Source of the DNA: Panopea generosa
Taxonomy: Eukaryota; Mollusca; Bivalvia; Adapedonta; Hiatellidae
Direction: 5' to 3'
Assembly (NCBI GenBank): GCA_029582155.1
Contig: CM055901.1
Location: 4,039,982-4,103,981 of the forward strand
Length of the DNA: 64,000 nucleotides
Shown here: in pieces, positions 1 through 12,970 of the stretch
Numbering within the stretch: the first letter of the stretch is position 1
Layout of the letters: each line of letters starts with the position of its first letter
Notes under the pieces: model-generated
Seen by the model: the letters and a program-made list of their open reading frames with translations, nothing else
What the model was told of the DNA's origin: nothing
Databases searched by the model: none
Translations under genes and position numbers: made by a program

Positions 1-1336
1 AACATAAACAACACTGAAATTTAATACATCCATACTTTTAATCATATATTTTGTTAATTACAAAAACATTACTTTATAGAAACATGTAACTCAAGAAAGG
101 CAGCTTTAAAACTAAAAAAGTTATGTCATCTTCGTTGAGCAGGCCTGCATAGGAGTGAATATTTACTACCATTTAAGAGATAATTTATGGTCCAGGTATG
201 GTATCTAACTATATTATTGAAGCTATTAATGACATCAGTCAGGGTATTTGGTAGTAATATAAATGACAGGTTGTTACAAATTGTACACAAGTGGTACATA
301 AAGGATCATTTATAATCTGGCTAAACACGATATCACCGAATTATAAATTCTTTAAAAGACATGAGAGAAGTTCACGAGTCCGCATGTAAACATGTTGATC
401 CTAACATTTGTTTGTTTGATTAAATACATTTTGTAATCACAAGAAAGAAATGTACATACAACAACTATTTTAAGACTGCATATCTGATTATAATAAACGC
501 CAGTAACAATATACACGTACAGATTTAAAAGTGTGTTTTTTATTAGTTTAAAGAGTTCAGTAAAGTTTTTAACAAGCTTCAAATGCAGTCAATGTACTGG
601 CATCTCTGGTATTGTAAGGAAAGCACTCTATAAAACGGGCGCAGCAAACATGAAGCTTTACAAGGGTAGGGCAACCGTCTGATATTACCAGTGTCGCGCG
701 AAGTTGAGCATATTCATATCCGCACACCGAGTTAACATGCTGATCCATAATGCATGTCTATATCCGTATTGGAATCGGAAACAGTCCCAAGATTCCTCAC
801 ACAGATTGTTGGTGTTATCACCGAATCGCCATTCTGCACCAATGCAGAAGTTTTATTTTGCAGTTAAATTTGAATAAATCACGAATTTATTTATTGGAAT
901 CCAGGATGTTTCATATATATTGCTGTGATTAGAAGACAATTACGTATTTCTTAAAAAAAAAATTAATGTTTACGCTCTGATTTTCAAAATAAGCTGTTTA
1001 CCGGGCCCGGACGAGACGGTACATATTGAAAAAAAAACAGACCTTGAATACAATGACAAAGTTTATCAAGAAATAGACAATGTATTGTTCTTCAGTTCAT
1101 TAAATATATTTTTTTTTTCAATTTTCTCCATTCATCAATTAAATTTTCATCAGAAGAAGAATCTCTGGCAATTATTTCAAGTCATAATTTTCTGTATATT
1201 CTAAATTCTACATTTATAGTTAGCACCATCATCTTCAGTCCAAAAGCTATGATTATAACAACATCAAATAATAAATTAGTCTACTTTTTTTTAATTTCTT
1301 CTACTTTTCCGCGATTCCATACTAAAGTTCAGTGGT
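1..1336. other. AT-rich sequence below the ZAR1-like stop codon
   Basis: No coding region or known repeat was recognised. Part may be ZAR1-like 3' UTR: AATAAATAAA on the minus strand lies at 895-886. Confidence 0.4.
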
Positions 1337-2392
1337 CTAGTGCATGCATGGACTTCCAGCTCTACATTTTTCACAAAGGTCACTGCGGTGCGGTTTGTTT
1401 GGATCGCTATGCTTGTCACAGTCACAGAACCTTGATGTTTGGCCACACTGTTTACAAACTGTCGGTTTTACCTTGTATGGACTGCACATCGTCTTGCAGC
1501 TTTTACATTCTTGCTTCCAATACTGAAAGTTTTAAACAAAAAACACAACTCTAATAAAAGGTTGCAGTTCAAGTACCCAGTAATCATTTAATACCAAATG
1601 TATTAGCTTTGGTCTAAACTGATTCGAATCGGACTCTCAAAAAATACAATACAATGTTTTCTAAATGCTTTTTTAGAGGGCGGGGGGAGAGGACAAATAT
1701 TCAATTTTAAAGAAATTTTACTCGAGCAACACTAAAGGTGCTTCATGATTTAAAACAATCAGATATAAAAACAACTCCAAGTCAATATACGAGGCGACTT
1801 TTTACGGCCGCCACACGATACGTAAAAATCAGTTTTAAAAACAACACCAAGTCAATATACGAGGCGACTTTTTAGCGGCCGCCACACGATATGTAAAAAT
1901 CAGTTGTAAAACCAACACCAAGTCAATGTACGAGCCGACTTTTTACGGCCGCCATACGATACGTAAAAATCAGTTATAAAAACAACTCCAAGTCAATATA
2001 CGAGGCGACTTTTTATGGCCGCCACACGATATGTAAAAATCAGTTGTAAAAACAACACCATGTCAATGTACGAGCCAACTTTTAAGGCCGCCACACGATA
2101 CGTAAAAATCAGTTATAAACAACTCCAAGCAAAGCAATAATCTGATTTGGCCAGTTCAAGATTATAACAGAAATATTACGGGTATATAACTACTGTGTAC
2201 GTGTGGCGAAAATCCAAAAGTGCAATTATTGAAGGTTCAATGGTCACAATTAACTAATGCAGCAGCAGTAAGGGTACAGAAATACAATTAAATATAAAAA
2301 TGACATACCTCTGAACTGCCTTTATATTTTGGGTATGTGTGTGCACTTTCCCAGTGACCTTCACAATCCGGACAGCGAAAATAGCCGTACAT
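1337..2392 (-). CDS. ZAR1-like 3CxxC zinc-finger protein, two exons, 5' end uncertain
   Basis: Two minus-strand exons join in frame: 2392-2309 (ends CAGAG before GTATGT) and 1522-1337 (after TTTCAG, stop TAG at 1339-1337). The product reads MYGYFRCPDCEGHWESAH..., then YWKQECKSCKTMC..., VCKQCGQTSRFCDCD, PNKPHRSDLCEKCRAG. This matches the conserved C-terminal zinc-finger region of vertebrate zygote arrest proteins ZAR1/ZAR2 (YGYYHCKDC..WESA; FCRTCQK..NPYRVE; CKQTRCSC; PKRPHRQDLCGRC). Family members are oocyte RNA-binding proteins that repress maternal mRNA translation; that role here is inferred. From the ATG at 2392 it would be 89 aa, against several hundred for vertebrate ZAR1, so 5' exons may lie upstream. 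The frame stays open past this ATG to a TAA at 2470-2468 (including KRLTTFHIEKGE, resembling the ZAR1 lead-in), so the ATG need not be the start. The 70-bp hairpin array fills the intron. Possible poly(A) signals lie at 895-886. Confidence 0.8.
1759..2129. repeat. 70-bp tandem array, about 5 copies, each with a hairpin
   Basis: AAGTCAAT(A/G)TACGAG recurs at 1779, 1849, 1920, 1990 and 2060. Each unit holds CTTTTTACGGCC and ATACGTAAAAATC: an 8-bp perfect inverted repeat (TTTTTACG/CGTAAAAA) around a 14-nt GC-rich loop. It lies inside the ZAR1-like intron. Confidence 0.85.
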
Positions 2393-2656
2393 TTCGCCTT
2401 TCTCGATATGAAACGTAGTTAAACGTTTGTATAACAGAGTTGGTGTGATATCAAAACGAGGTTTTTTTTAGATTTTATAGATCAACATGATCTCAACTTC
2501 CGGGAAGTGATAATTTGTTGTTTCACTTTCATTTTAGAGATATAGAAACAAAGGTATGCCATAGACAGATCTAGAAAAGGTGTTAGAGCAGTGACTTTTC
2601 ACCATCGTACTTTCGGGGCTTGTCACCGTCGTTGTCCCCCCCCCCTCCCCCCTCCA

Positions 2657-2657
<1 letters not shown>

Positions 2658-2697
<40 letters not shown>
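2658..2697. repeat. (CA)20 microsatellite after a C-rich tract
   Basis: Uninterrupted CA dinucleotides after a C/T tract at about 2636-2657. Confidence 0.95.
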
Positions 2698-2698
<1 letters not shown>

Positions 2699-2717
2699 CG
2701 GGACACCATAGTGGAGA

Positions 2718-2781
2718 GGTGGAGTGCGTGGTCCAGCGGCACAGCACCGAACCCATGATCGGAGGGTCGTGTATCCAAATC
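2718..2781 (+). mobile_element. tRNA-derived SINE head, truncated (family A)
   Basis: GTGCGTGGTCCAGCGG and CATGATCGGAGGGTCG match the SINE at 4341; the copy stops near the B box. It follows a (CA)n tract. Confidence 0.6.
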
Positions 2782-2871
2782 ATTGATTATATTATTCTAT
2801 GTTAATCACAAAGTATTGTGATATCAACATTTAGATAAAAGCACTATGTTATCGAATTTGTGATAAGTAAA

Positions 2872-2961
2872 ACGATTGTACTAAATATTGAGCCAGTGAA
2901 GTTCAGTGATATCACATTCGCGAAGAATACATGAGGTTTTGGATATAAAGTATAAAATGGC
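2872..2961 (+). repeat. Dispersed repeat, copy 1
   Basis: ATTGTACTAAATATTGAGCC through ATACATGAGGTTTTGG and GTATAAAATGG recurs at 7466-7560. Confidence 0.65.
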
Positions 2962-4340
2962 CCATACCAAACTTTCGAAATCGGTGTCGCGTGAAAATCC
3001 GATAATATTTTTACTATAAACAAAGAAGGATTATTATAGTTTTATCTTCATCAATCAAACCGTTTAAAATATCAAATTTGTACTTATCACAAAATGTTGT
3101 TTAAAATGTGAAACTACGTCATGAACTTATCGTATAACAGCGCATTCATCTGTTACATAAATTATACAATACGTATAGGTTGTAGCGTAATGAGGGTTTA
3201 AACACAAGTTCACGATTTGAGATTATAAATGTTTATTACAAGTTCATCTAAATCAAAGTTACTACAAGTACAGTTTCTAAAGTTCTATCAGTTTAATTTC
3301 TAAAGTTATCACCATTACAATTCCTAAAGTTGTTTCCGTTCTATAAGTAATCACAAGTTCTTATTTCTTAACTTAAAAGTTCACGGAGCACAGTTTTAAT
3401 TCAGTGCGCGTAGTTTTAATTTAGTTCCGTCAAATTTTGACGTAGTTCAAAGTATCTCGAAAACCCACTCCTGGAGTTAGTAAATGTGGTCGTTTATATA
3501 CCGTTAGCCTCGCACGGCTGTCAAGTTATTTCCGCAATAAAACAACCTTTATTAATTGCTAATTGCTTGTTAATTGCCAGCCGTACCCATCCTACGTGTA
3601 TTGTTAGCTAACTGTATCACGCGTCCGCATGCCCACCATTAGCTGTGACAGGTTCTTGTTTTAGTTAATTGCTATGGCGGAGCGATATATGCGAATACGC
3701 CTGTCCGTGACAAATGAGTTGTTTGCTAAATAGGATAAGTGGGCGACGGTACAAATTATTGTGTACTCTGCATTTTTTTATGCAAGCTTTTTAATTTTCA
3801 TTTCTTTCTTATAAATCTGCATTGTTCCAGAAATCAAATCTATTCTTACTACAGAAATCCAAATGACTCTTATAAATTCATGTTGGATTCCTGACTTTGT
3901 TACAAGGTTAGAAGTTATATGGTACGCCAGTAGAACATTCCATGTAACTTCTAACCGGCTTAGAAGTTGCTTTACGTTCTCGTTTCTGGGTACCAGGCAT
4001 GGTGTTATTGTATATTTTTTATTTATAGAATTAAGTCCATGAAAGACACAGACCAAACACGAGCGCGTGCGCGTTATAAAAAAATAAACCGATTCAGTTA
4101 TTTTGAAACTACGTCATTCTATTTTAGATTGAACCTTCCGTATCCTGGTGTTTGTAGTATGATAGCAGATTTATCTGATAGATCAACTATTATCGATGAC
4201 CTGATACTATGGAATGGTGTTAAAGTTAAAAAAAAAGTATCCGCTACACATTTAACTAATCATTTTCTTGATGTTTCGTGAAATTCACAAAACAAAAATG
4301 AACGCTGTCTCTGCATGGAGAATAACCTACCGGTGCTATT

Positions 4341-4535
4341 AGGTGGAACGCGTGGTCCAGTGGTAGAGCATCAGATCCATGATCGGAGGGTCGGGGGTTC
4401 GATCCCCCGTCACGGTTATGTGTGCAAGATGCTTTTCGCTGATGCTTACTACTGGTTCTGCCAAAGAAGATTTCGAGCGTAACTTGACTAAGTTGCCATG
4501 GAAAAGTCGTATTAATTTGCAAAAAGTGCAACGTC
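4341..4535 (+). mobile_element. tRNA-derived SINE, family A
   Basis: Has an A box (TGGTCCAGTGGTAGAGC) and a B box (GGGGGTTCGATCCCCC), then a tail with GCTTACTACTGGTTCTGCC. The acceptor arms do not pair as a tRNA would. The flank 4275-4340 is also found at 28345-28415. Confidence 0.75.
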
Positions 4536-5067
4536 GTATTTTGCTCGATTGAAAAGATAGAATGGTGAAATTTACACGTTTCACATTTTAATGAAAAAAA
4601 TATGACTTACTACCTTACTTAAATACCTGGAGTATTTTGGATGTATTCAAACCAAGTGCCTTTGTTTATGTCTAGAGAAAGAATGCCGTAGATTGTTAGT
4701 TTGATGATAAGGATATGCATGCAGTGCTGAGTGTGGCCTAACTTGCATCAATCACTTGTCAATCAATGTCACTCCCAAACTAATAACTAGCTCACATCGC
4801 TCACTTGTCAATCTATCATTCCCAAGCTAACTCAGTTCACATGTATACAAAACAAAACAAACATGTACACTAAACCAGTTTGGGTTTAATTTTTCTGTAC
4901 TATACAAGTAATTAATTGTTTTCAAATACTTTACAGTTAGGAGATACCTGTATGAAGTTCATGAATAAAATGATGAGATGAGATAATTATAGGTTAAGAC
5001 AGTGTTGTCTCCCTTGAACCATAAAATGCTGAAATTATCGAAAATGAATTGGCAACACTGGATGACA

Positions 5068-5160
5068 AGATACAAGATACAAGAAAATTTATTTTGTGTC
5101 GAATTTACAAATATAAAACCATAGCTGTAAAGCTATTTGCCGACAGTAACAAAGATAAAT
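5068..5160 (-). mobile_element. 3' end of a non-LTR retroelement with (TATCTTG)n tail
   Basis: Read on the minus strand, the segment ends ACAAAATAAATTTTCTTG followed by TATCTTG copies: an AATAAA signal next to a short tandem tail. The 5' extent toward about 5560 is unclear. Confidence 0.45.
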
Positions 5161-5595
5161 AACATTTTTTTTACTTACATGCATAAAACATAAGCATACA
5201 CACACTCATACACATGCATACACATTTATATACAGATTGCCCACACTTTCGTATACATATGAACAGAACCCACACATACAATATTCGTTCCATACACACA
5301 GTACAGTATTTTAAATTTAGTAAAAATTATACTATCTCAGGTTAATAATAATAAAGCAATACAGAGCAAGAGTTTAAACCAGAGGATAAATCAGTAAATC
5401 ATTTAATTAAAGCATGTTAAAATTAACATAAAGTGCAGATAAATAGTTGACTAAGGCAGCGCAGTTTAGAGCAGATGACATTTGCAAGAAACTAAAGAAT
5501 ACTAAAGCAAAGTTAAGAGAATAACGCACCGGTCCAGGTGCGGATCAGTCTCCCGAACTCCTTGAAATTTTCTGTTTTCCTGATGTGGTTTTCAT

Positions 5596-5596
<1 letters not shown>

Positions 5597-5638
<42 letters not shown>
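5597..5638. repeat. (CT)21 microsatellite
   Basis: Uninterrupted CT dinucleotides. Confidence 0.95.
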
Positions 5639-5642
<4 letters not shown>

Positions 5643-6972
5643 AAACAACTGAAGTTTAGTTGGGGTAACTATAACGATAGTATTTATGTACATTAACAAA
5701 TTGAGTTAAATGTTTGCGCCTTAATATGTGTTTATATATTAATTATATATTGAATTTGAGCACAATACTGACTTGAGCATGAACACAGTTTGATAAACTC
5801 GATCCGTGTTTTCTTTGTTCAAAAACTTGAGGTTCTGCTCCCATAAGTTATGCTTTGACGATATTCAACTATTGCTTCACTGCCAATTTTTCGAACAAAT
5901 CAGTTTTCAGTGTATGCTATATATATCCAGTAAATAGTCCATCTCAATTCAGCCGGAAGCAATGTGACTACGTCCATGCTCACACCGATTTGTCCCATCC
6001 ACTACGTGATCAATATAAATGGAATTCTGACCTTGACTTAGTTGTGACCTTCTTGTAAAGTTCTGAAACGTTGATAACAGATTTGAAAAGTGCATCAAGG
6101 CGATATAGTCATCCATTACTTCTGTAGTACTTTAGAAATAAATATTTGATTCGATTACCAACGAACTTGCTAGTTTCCAAACTGGGTCATATTGAACAAA
6201 AATTGTTTGTTTCCTGTTGCGCGAACGACCTACGAAAACCACGACTCAAACAATTTTATTTCCATTTCTGAACACCATTTTTTTCTCTCGATAAGCTTTA
6301 TAATCCGACTTTTTGATGATTTGATGTTATGAAACAAAGTGATCATCGATCATAATTAGCAGGCTGCCACACTCGCAATATGCAAGATGATTTTAGACAA
6401 TGCGAGTTGAAATTCGGGGCAAATAAAAGAACGAATGCAATTCTGGCTGAGAAATAAACTTGGAAAAAACTGTCCAAAAGAAAGTTAAACTACGAAGTCA
6501 TGTACGATATTGTTCCGGTTTTTTTATTCTTATTTACTTTGGACGCCGTTAATATCATTAAAGCATTCGTCAATCGACAATGATCATCTGAAAACTCTCG
6601 TTATATCTTGGAAACTTTTCATAACAAACTGTCCGCCATTTGTTTTCCTAGGTAGCGTATCACGCATGCGCTGGTTTTTTATTTCCGTTTACACATCGGA
6701 TTGTTTTGGAATATTTCCCGGTCTTTTTGTATTGGCGAGTGTAATTAATTGCCACTTGGAGATTGATCTGACTAAAGCATTCGTGTGTATTTTTGTAGCT
6801 CTAGAAAAAAAAATCTGACTGGAATGCAGTGACAATATGTGCATGTCTTTATTATGAGTAACCAATGTTTATGAATGATTATGATTATGCAGATATGATT
6901 ATATGAATTTTATGTAGTATCGCTGCTTGTGTGATTTTTTTAAATAAAATGATAGTATAAAGTAGTTAGGTC

Positions 6973-7092
6973 TGTTCCATTTAAACATACAATCCAACCA
7001 TGGAAGGTACTTTGAAATTGGACCCTCACTTTTTATATTAGAATATTATTATTTTTGCCTTCCATGGGTGTGATGTATGTTTAGATGGAACA
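6973..7092. mobile_element. Short MITE, 120 bp
   Basis: The left arm TGTTCCATTTAAACATACAA... and the right arm, reverse complemented (TGTTCCATCTAAACATACAT...), match over about 35 bp including CCATGGAAGG at the inner end. Confidence 0.7.
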
Positions 7093-7465
7093 TCCCATAA
7101 TATGTATCTTGTTATTCATTATGAATATTAAAACAGGAAAATAATAATAATAAAACTAATAAAAGATTATCTATTGTTTTATTTAATTTCTTGCCATATA
7201 TTATATAGTAATACATGCCAACACATAGAAATTGACTTCCAACCACAAAATCTGTAGATGTTTTGAATTTGATGCGTAAAACCATCCGTATTGACTCTTC
7301 TAAAGATTTCATTTTTGACTCTCCAGATTTTGGGATCAGGGATCAAATGACTCTCCATTTTTTAGTCCTATTGAAAACCCTGCAAAGTATTTGTGATTAA
7401 CACAGAACAATATAATACTATACCATAAAACCATTGTGTTGTTAAAAGTCGAAATTGTAATAAGT

Positions 7466-7560
7466 AAAACGATTGTACTCAATATTGAGCCAGTGAAGTT
7501 CAGTGACATTTCATTCACGAAGAATACATGAGGTTTTGGAGAGTGTTAAGTATAAAATGG
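7466..7560 (+). repeat. Dispersed repeat, copy 2
   Basis: Matches 2872-2961 with small differences, including an added GAGTGTTAA before GTATAAAATGG. Confidence 0.65.
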
Positions 7561-8539
7561 TCGTGCATAGATAAAAAGATCACGATACGAGATAGGAGAT
7601 CTAGAACAGTGTATTTAACTTCCATGTTATCATTCTGTAATCTGATATATTTATTTGTTTTTGTCATGTTAATAAAGAAAAATAATCAACAGTGAAACGT
7701 CATAAACGTTATATTTAATGTAGCTTGCTTTTTATTGATACAAAATACAAAATACTGTAATTGTTTGATCAAATATCTAATAAATTTTCGTTTTAAAAGG
7801 AGCAGCTTACCTTTTTAAGTAACTTAGCGTAAGTATATATATATATTATTGGTAAGCGATACTTTAATGGACATAAGAGTACTTCAATTATTAGGGAGAG
7901 GCAACCTGAGGTAGTGTGTGGAAAGGGTATCCCTTTCCCCCTTTCCCGCTGGTGGTGGTAATTATGCTATTAGGATATGGGGAACCGCTCCGGAAAATGT
8001 TTGATATCTTAAACACCAACTGCTGAATTCTACAGGTATCTTAGAAAATACACCATTTTGTCCAATAGTTTGTGACTTTAAAACTCTTTTATTAAATAAA
8101 CACGCACGCACGCACATACGCACACACAAGAAACTTAGACTTAACCATAAGATGAGCCTCAAATGACTGTTGATGCATATAAATTCAAATGTTTTAATGA
8201 GAGCTAAAACTGCATGAGAGCAAGGATATGTACAGATAAATAATCAGCTGGGGCCCACGTACAGCTGTTTCAGGCGTGACATGTCAGTTGTTTTCAACTT
8301 ATTTGTATTTAGTACCCTGTGCCCGATTGTTAATTATGTATGCCCATTCACTCAAATATTGCATGCAGATTTACATTATCATTATTATCAATATTATTGA
8401 AGTTATCAAGTAAATAAAATTGGAGCCACGGTATCCAACCTAAATAAAAATAGACTCGTCCTTCATTAATATCTATTAGATAAATTGGCAGTAAGGCGGG
8501 AAAATAAGACGAGTCCATAAAGGAAAGTGATTAATTTCC

Positions 8540-10768
8540 ACTGAATGACAAAACAGTCTGAATTACAAATCGGTCTGAATGACAAAATAGTCTGAATGAC
8601 GTCATAGTCTGAATGACAAACCGGTCTGTATGACAAAATAGTCTGAATGACAAACCGGTCTTAATGACAATAAAGTCTGAATGAAAAACCGGTCTGAATG
8701 ACAAAATAATCTAAATTACAAATCTGTCTGAATGACATAATAGTCTGAGTGACAACCGGTCTGAAAGACAAAATAGTCTGAATGACAAACCGGTCTGAAT
8801 GACATAATAGTCTGAATGACAAACCGGTCTGAGTGACATACTAGTCTAAATGACAAACCTGTCTAAATTACAAAACAGTCTGAATGACAAAACAGTCTGA
8901 ATGACAAAACATTCTGAATGGCAAACCGGTCTGAATGACAAAACAGTCTGAATGACAAAACAGTCTGAATGACAAACCGGTCTGAATGACATAATAGTCT
9001 GAATGACAAACCGGTCTGAGTGACATACTAGTCTAAATGACAAACCTGTCTAAATTACAAAACAGTCTGAATGACAAAACAGTCTGAATGACAAAACATT
9101 CTGAATGGCAAACCGGTCTGAATGACAAAACAGTCTGAATGACAAAACAGCCTGAATGGCATAAAAGTCTGAATGACAAACCAGCCTGAATGACAAAACA
9201 GTCTGAATGACAAAACAGCCTGAATGACATAATAGTCTGAATGACAAAACGGTCTAAATGACAAAACAGTCTGAATGACAAACCGGTCTGAATGACAAAA
9301 TAGTCTGAATGACAAAATATTCTGAATGGAAAACCGGTCTGAATGACAAAACAGTCTAAATGCAAAACAATCTGAATGACAAACCAGTCTGAATAAACAA
9401 AACGGTCTGAATGACATAATAGTCTGAATTACAAACCGGTCTGAATTACAAAATAGTCTGAATGACACACCAGTCTAAATGACATAAAAGTCTGAATGAC
9501 AAAGCGGTCTGAATGGAAAAAAAAACAGTCTGAATGACAAAACAGTCTAAATGACAAATCGGTCTGAATGACAAAACAGTATGAATGACAAAACAGTCTG
9601 AATGACATAATAGTCTTAATGACAAAACAATCTGAATGAAAAAAATATGAATGACATAATAGTCTGAATGACAAATTGGTCTGAATGTCAAAATAGTCTG
9701 AATGGCAAAACGATCTGAACGGCAAAACAGTCTGAATGACAAACCGGTCTGAATGACAAAACAGTCTGAATGACAAAACAGTCTGAATGACATAATAGTT
9801 GGGATGACAAACCGGTCTGAATGACAAAATAGTCTGAATGACAAAACAATCTGAATGACAAAATAGTCTGATGTCAAACCGGTCTGCATGACAAAATAAT
9901 CTGAATGACAAAACAGTATTGATGACAAAACAGTTTGAATGACAAAATAGTCTGATGACAAAACAGTCTGAATGACAAAATAGTCTGATGTCAAAACAGT
10001 TTGAATGACAAAATAGTCTGAATGACAAAATAGTCTGAATGACAAAACAGTCTGAATGACGTAATAGTCTGAATGATTAAACAGTCTGAATGACAAAACA
10101 GTTTGAATGACAAAATAGTCTGATGTCAAAACAGTCTGAATGACAAACCGGTCTGAATGGTAAAAATAGTCTTAATTACAAATCGCTCTGAATGACAAAA
10201 CAATCTGAATAACAAAAGTCTTAATGACATAAAAGTCTGAATGACAAACCGGTCTGAATGACTAAATAGTCTGAATGACAAACCGATCTGAATGAAAATA
10301 CAGTGTGAATGACAAAACCGGTCTGAATGACAAATTGTCTGAATGACAAAACAGTCTGAATGTCAAACTGGTCTGAATTACAAAACAGTCTGAATGACAC
10401 AACGGTCTGAATGACATAAAAGTCTGAATGAAAAATCGGTCTGAATGGCATAATAGTCTGAATGACAAATCGGTCTGAATGACAAAACAGTCTGAATGAC
10501 AAAACAGTCTGAATGACATAATAGTCTGAATAATAAAACAGTCTGAATGACAAACCGGTCTGAGTAACAAAACAGTCTGAATGACAAACCGGTCTGAATG
10601 ACATAATAGTCTGAATGACAAATCAGTTTGAATGACATAATAGTCTGAATGATAAATCGGTCTGAATTACAAATTGGTCTGATTAACAAAATAGTCTATA
10701 TGGCAAAACGGTCTGAATGACAAACCGGTCTGAATGACAAAGAAACAAGTTCTGAATGAACCTGTCTG
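8540..10768. repeat. 17-bp satellite, about 130 copies
   Basis: The unit is TCTGAATGACAAAACAG, with alternating variants ending AAACCGG, ATAATAG or AAAACAG. Higher-order copying is visible: 8817-8962 recurs at 9004-9150, shifted by 187 bp (11 units). The long minus-strand ORFs here are artefacts: three units are 51 bp and no minus frame contains a stop. Confidence 0.95.
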
Positions 10769-11454
10769 TGATAAGAAATGATCAAGCCACTTGTTTCAAA
10801 CACCCCTTCATTTTCTTCAGTGCACAGTGTATAAGCAAACCAGAAAATTGCATAGAAGCGATAAATCATTCATACAAAAGTAGAATCGTTTTTAAACAAC
10901 TAAACAATGCTATGTAACGGGGCATGTGACTGAATTACATTGTCTGCAAACTGCCCATGGAACATTGTGTCTCAATTTCATTTTTCTTTCAATATTTTTT
11001 CAATTTGATAAGTTATTAGGTTTTGGGTTTTTTTGCAGACAGTAAAAAATCATACAGATAAGAAACATTTCATGTCTTTAAAGATGGGCTCCTATTCCAT
11101 TCACCTGCCAGATGAATTTAGGCAATCATGGACACCTTTTAGGAAAACATAGGTAAATAGATTAAACTCACAGGCTACATCTTGTTATCTATTATACAAA
11201 TCATTGTACAGATTCATACAATATTGAAAAAATAAAAGAGAAGGTAAGCCTGTCACTGCTTAGGTCATGGGTTTGAGCCCAACTTCGTCCAAATCTGTAT
11301 GTGGGAAAGGTTGTCAATTACTTAAAAGAGGACAGTGGCTCCAATCAAATTCATTTGACTACATGCTTTCACTACATGGTGTTGTCCCTTGGAAAAAAAA
11401 TAAACAATGCAATAAATCTTTTTTATATTTTATGATTTTGCATACTCTTATCTT

Positions 11455-11700
11455 TAGCGTCATTTTATGCAATCGTGAGCTAACAGACGACCAGTGTAAC
11501 CATTCTTTCCCACTTAAATCAGAGATGAGAGATAAATGATGCTAATGATGATACACAGTGTCGTGTAGCGATCATCAAGGAGTAATAGCATGAACCTTTT
11601 ACAAGTAACATTCTATTTGAAACATTGTACTTGAACCCACGACCTAAGTGATGACAGGTAAGTGGACATTAGACAGGAGTGCCACTCAGCCATGGGGAAC
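11455..11700 (-). mobile_element. tRNA(Leu/Ser)-like SINE, family B relative
   Basis: On the minus strand the head reads CCATGGCTGAGTGGCACTCC and has B box GTGGGTTCAAGTA. The tail (GAGCTAACAGACGACCAGTG on plus) matches the family B copies at 20.6, 54.3 and 61.4 kb. A partial head in plus orientation lies at 11252-11300 (CATGGGTTTGAGCCCAAC). Confidence 0.5.
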
Positions 11701-12300
11701 CCTACACTAACCATTTAATACCTAGATATACTATTATACTAATAGGAAAAACTCTCAAAATATTTTCTTTTTTTGGGGGGGGGGGTGGGGGGAGGGGTTC
11801 ACCAACACTTTCTTTGGTTGACTGTCTTAACTGATTTTAGAATGGTGGCCCGTCTTTCTGTAACCAGTGGTTCTTAAATGTATTACAATTCTACAGAATC
11901 CAGTGCAAAAACACGGTTACCTAGAATATATCTCTGTAAACTTATGCTTCCTTGAGGTACTAGTGCGAATGACCGAGTTTGTGTTGATAAGGCGTTAGTC
12001 TGCTCTCTGTTCATATGGTTTTGTTGTGAAGATCTTTTTCACAAACGGATTAAAGAGCAAACTTTCCTTGTTAGTACAAATAAAAAAAAAACTTTTTAAC
12101 ATTAGTACAAACTGAAACACATCGGTTTGTACAGTCATTGTATAGCTTACCGGTATGATTACTGCTATCTGATTGAGGAAAAAAAAGAGATAATACTGGT
12201 TTCCAAAGATAACCTATATAACCGAGTTTCTAGATTAGATTGACAAAAATAAAATACAATACTTCACATATTTTGAAGAGCAACAGGGGCAAGAATAATC

Positions 12301-12303
<3 letters not shown>

Positions 12304-12333
<30 letters not shown>
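12304..12333. repeat. (TA)n microsatellite
   Basis: Uninterrupted TA tract next to a family B SINE remnant. Confidence 0.9.
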
Positions 12334-12335
<2 letters not shown>

Positions 12336-12359
12336 AAGATTTCATTGATTAAATATTTT

Positions 12360-12490
12360 TTTATGTCATTGAGGGCTAATAGACAATCAATTAACCTAAC
12401 TTCTCTTTCCTGGGATCCTGATTGTTAACCAGTTCTCAAGCACACCCCATCTTCGTAAGTAGCATAACTTACCCACTTGAATTAGTGCAA
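12360..12490 (-). mobile_element. SINE family B, truncated tail
   Basis: Carries TTTCCTGGGATCCTG and CACTTGAATTAGTG, shared with the family B copies; the tRNA head is missing. A (TA)n tract precedes it. Confidence 0.55.
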
Positions 12491-12664
12491 TCATTAGCAA
12501 TGTATCGGGAAAACCAGCAGTTACAATAACATTTAATATCTACTAGAACTGCAGGTCAATATTTTCAGTAAAATGTATCGACAAAATAAAGCTTCTGTTA
12601 ATGGGCGTTTCCTTTTAGCATTTCAGTACCACTGAAGATAATTTATTAAAATATAATTTTAATC

Positions 12665-12970
12665 AAGACTTCTATAGAAGGATAGTAAAGTTATATACAT
12701 ATGCTAAATGTTGATAAAATAACATACGAAGAATTAATAACTTGGTAAATTAATCATTCGAATTCTAAAGGCAACTGCTTTCTTATACATAAAATGCAAG
12801 GTGCATGTGACCTTAGATGTGTCAGTGTTTTAAACATGCAAAATGATCATGAATTAAAATCATAGCAGTCTGAAGTAAAATTTCAAGTGCTTTTTTTATT
12901 TTTCAGTTGCAGTATACGAATTTTGTAACCATAAGTTCTTCAACAATTTTAAACATACTTTTCTAGTTAT
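12665..12970 (+). repeat. Dispersed repeat paired with 45820-46085
   Basis: Shared blocks in the same order: GAAGGATAG, CATAAAATG(C/T)AAGG, ACCTTAGATGT, TTTAAACATGCAA and TTTTTTAGTTGCAGT-like sequence. The unit is unidentified. Confidence 0.5.

Larger units (their letters stand above)
5640..8539. other. Intergenic AT-rich DNA
   Basis: Apart from the MITE at 6973 and the dispersed repeat at 7466, nothing was recognised. Small ORFs here have no splice or family support. Confidence 0.5.

Noticed and set aside
8846..10689. Overlapping minus-strand ORFs rich in FRLFCHSDCFVIQ
   Set aside because: The 17-bp repeat has no stop in any minus frame, so all three read the same peptide cyclically.
8540..10768. 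CRISPR-like array
   Set aside because: There are no unique spacers; the whole tract is one short tandem unit in eukaryotic DNA.
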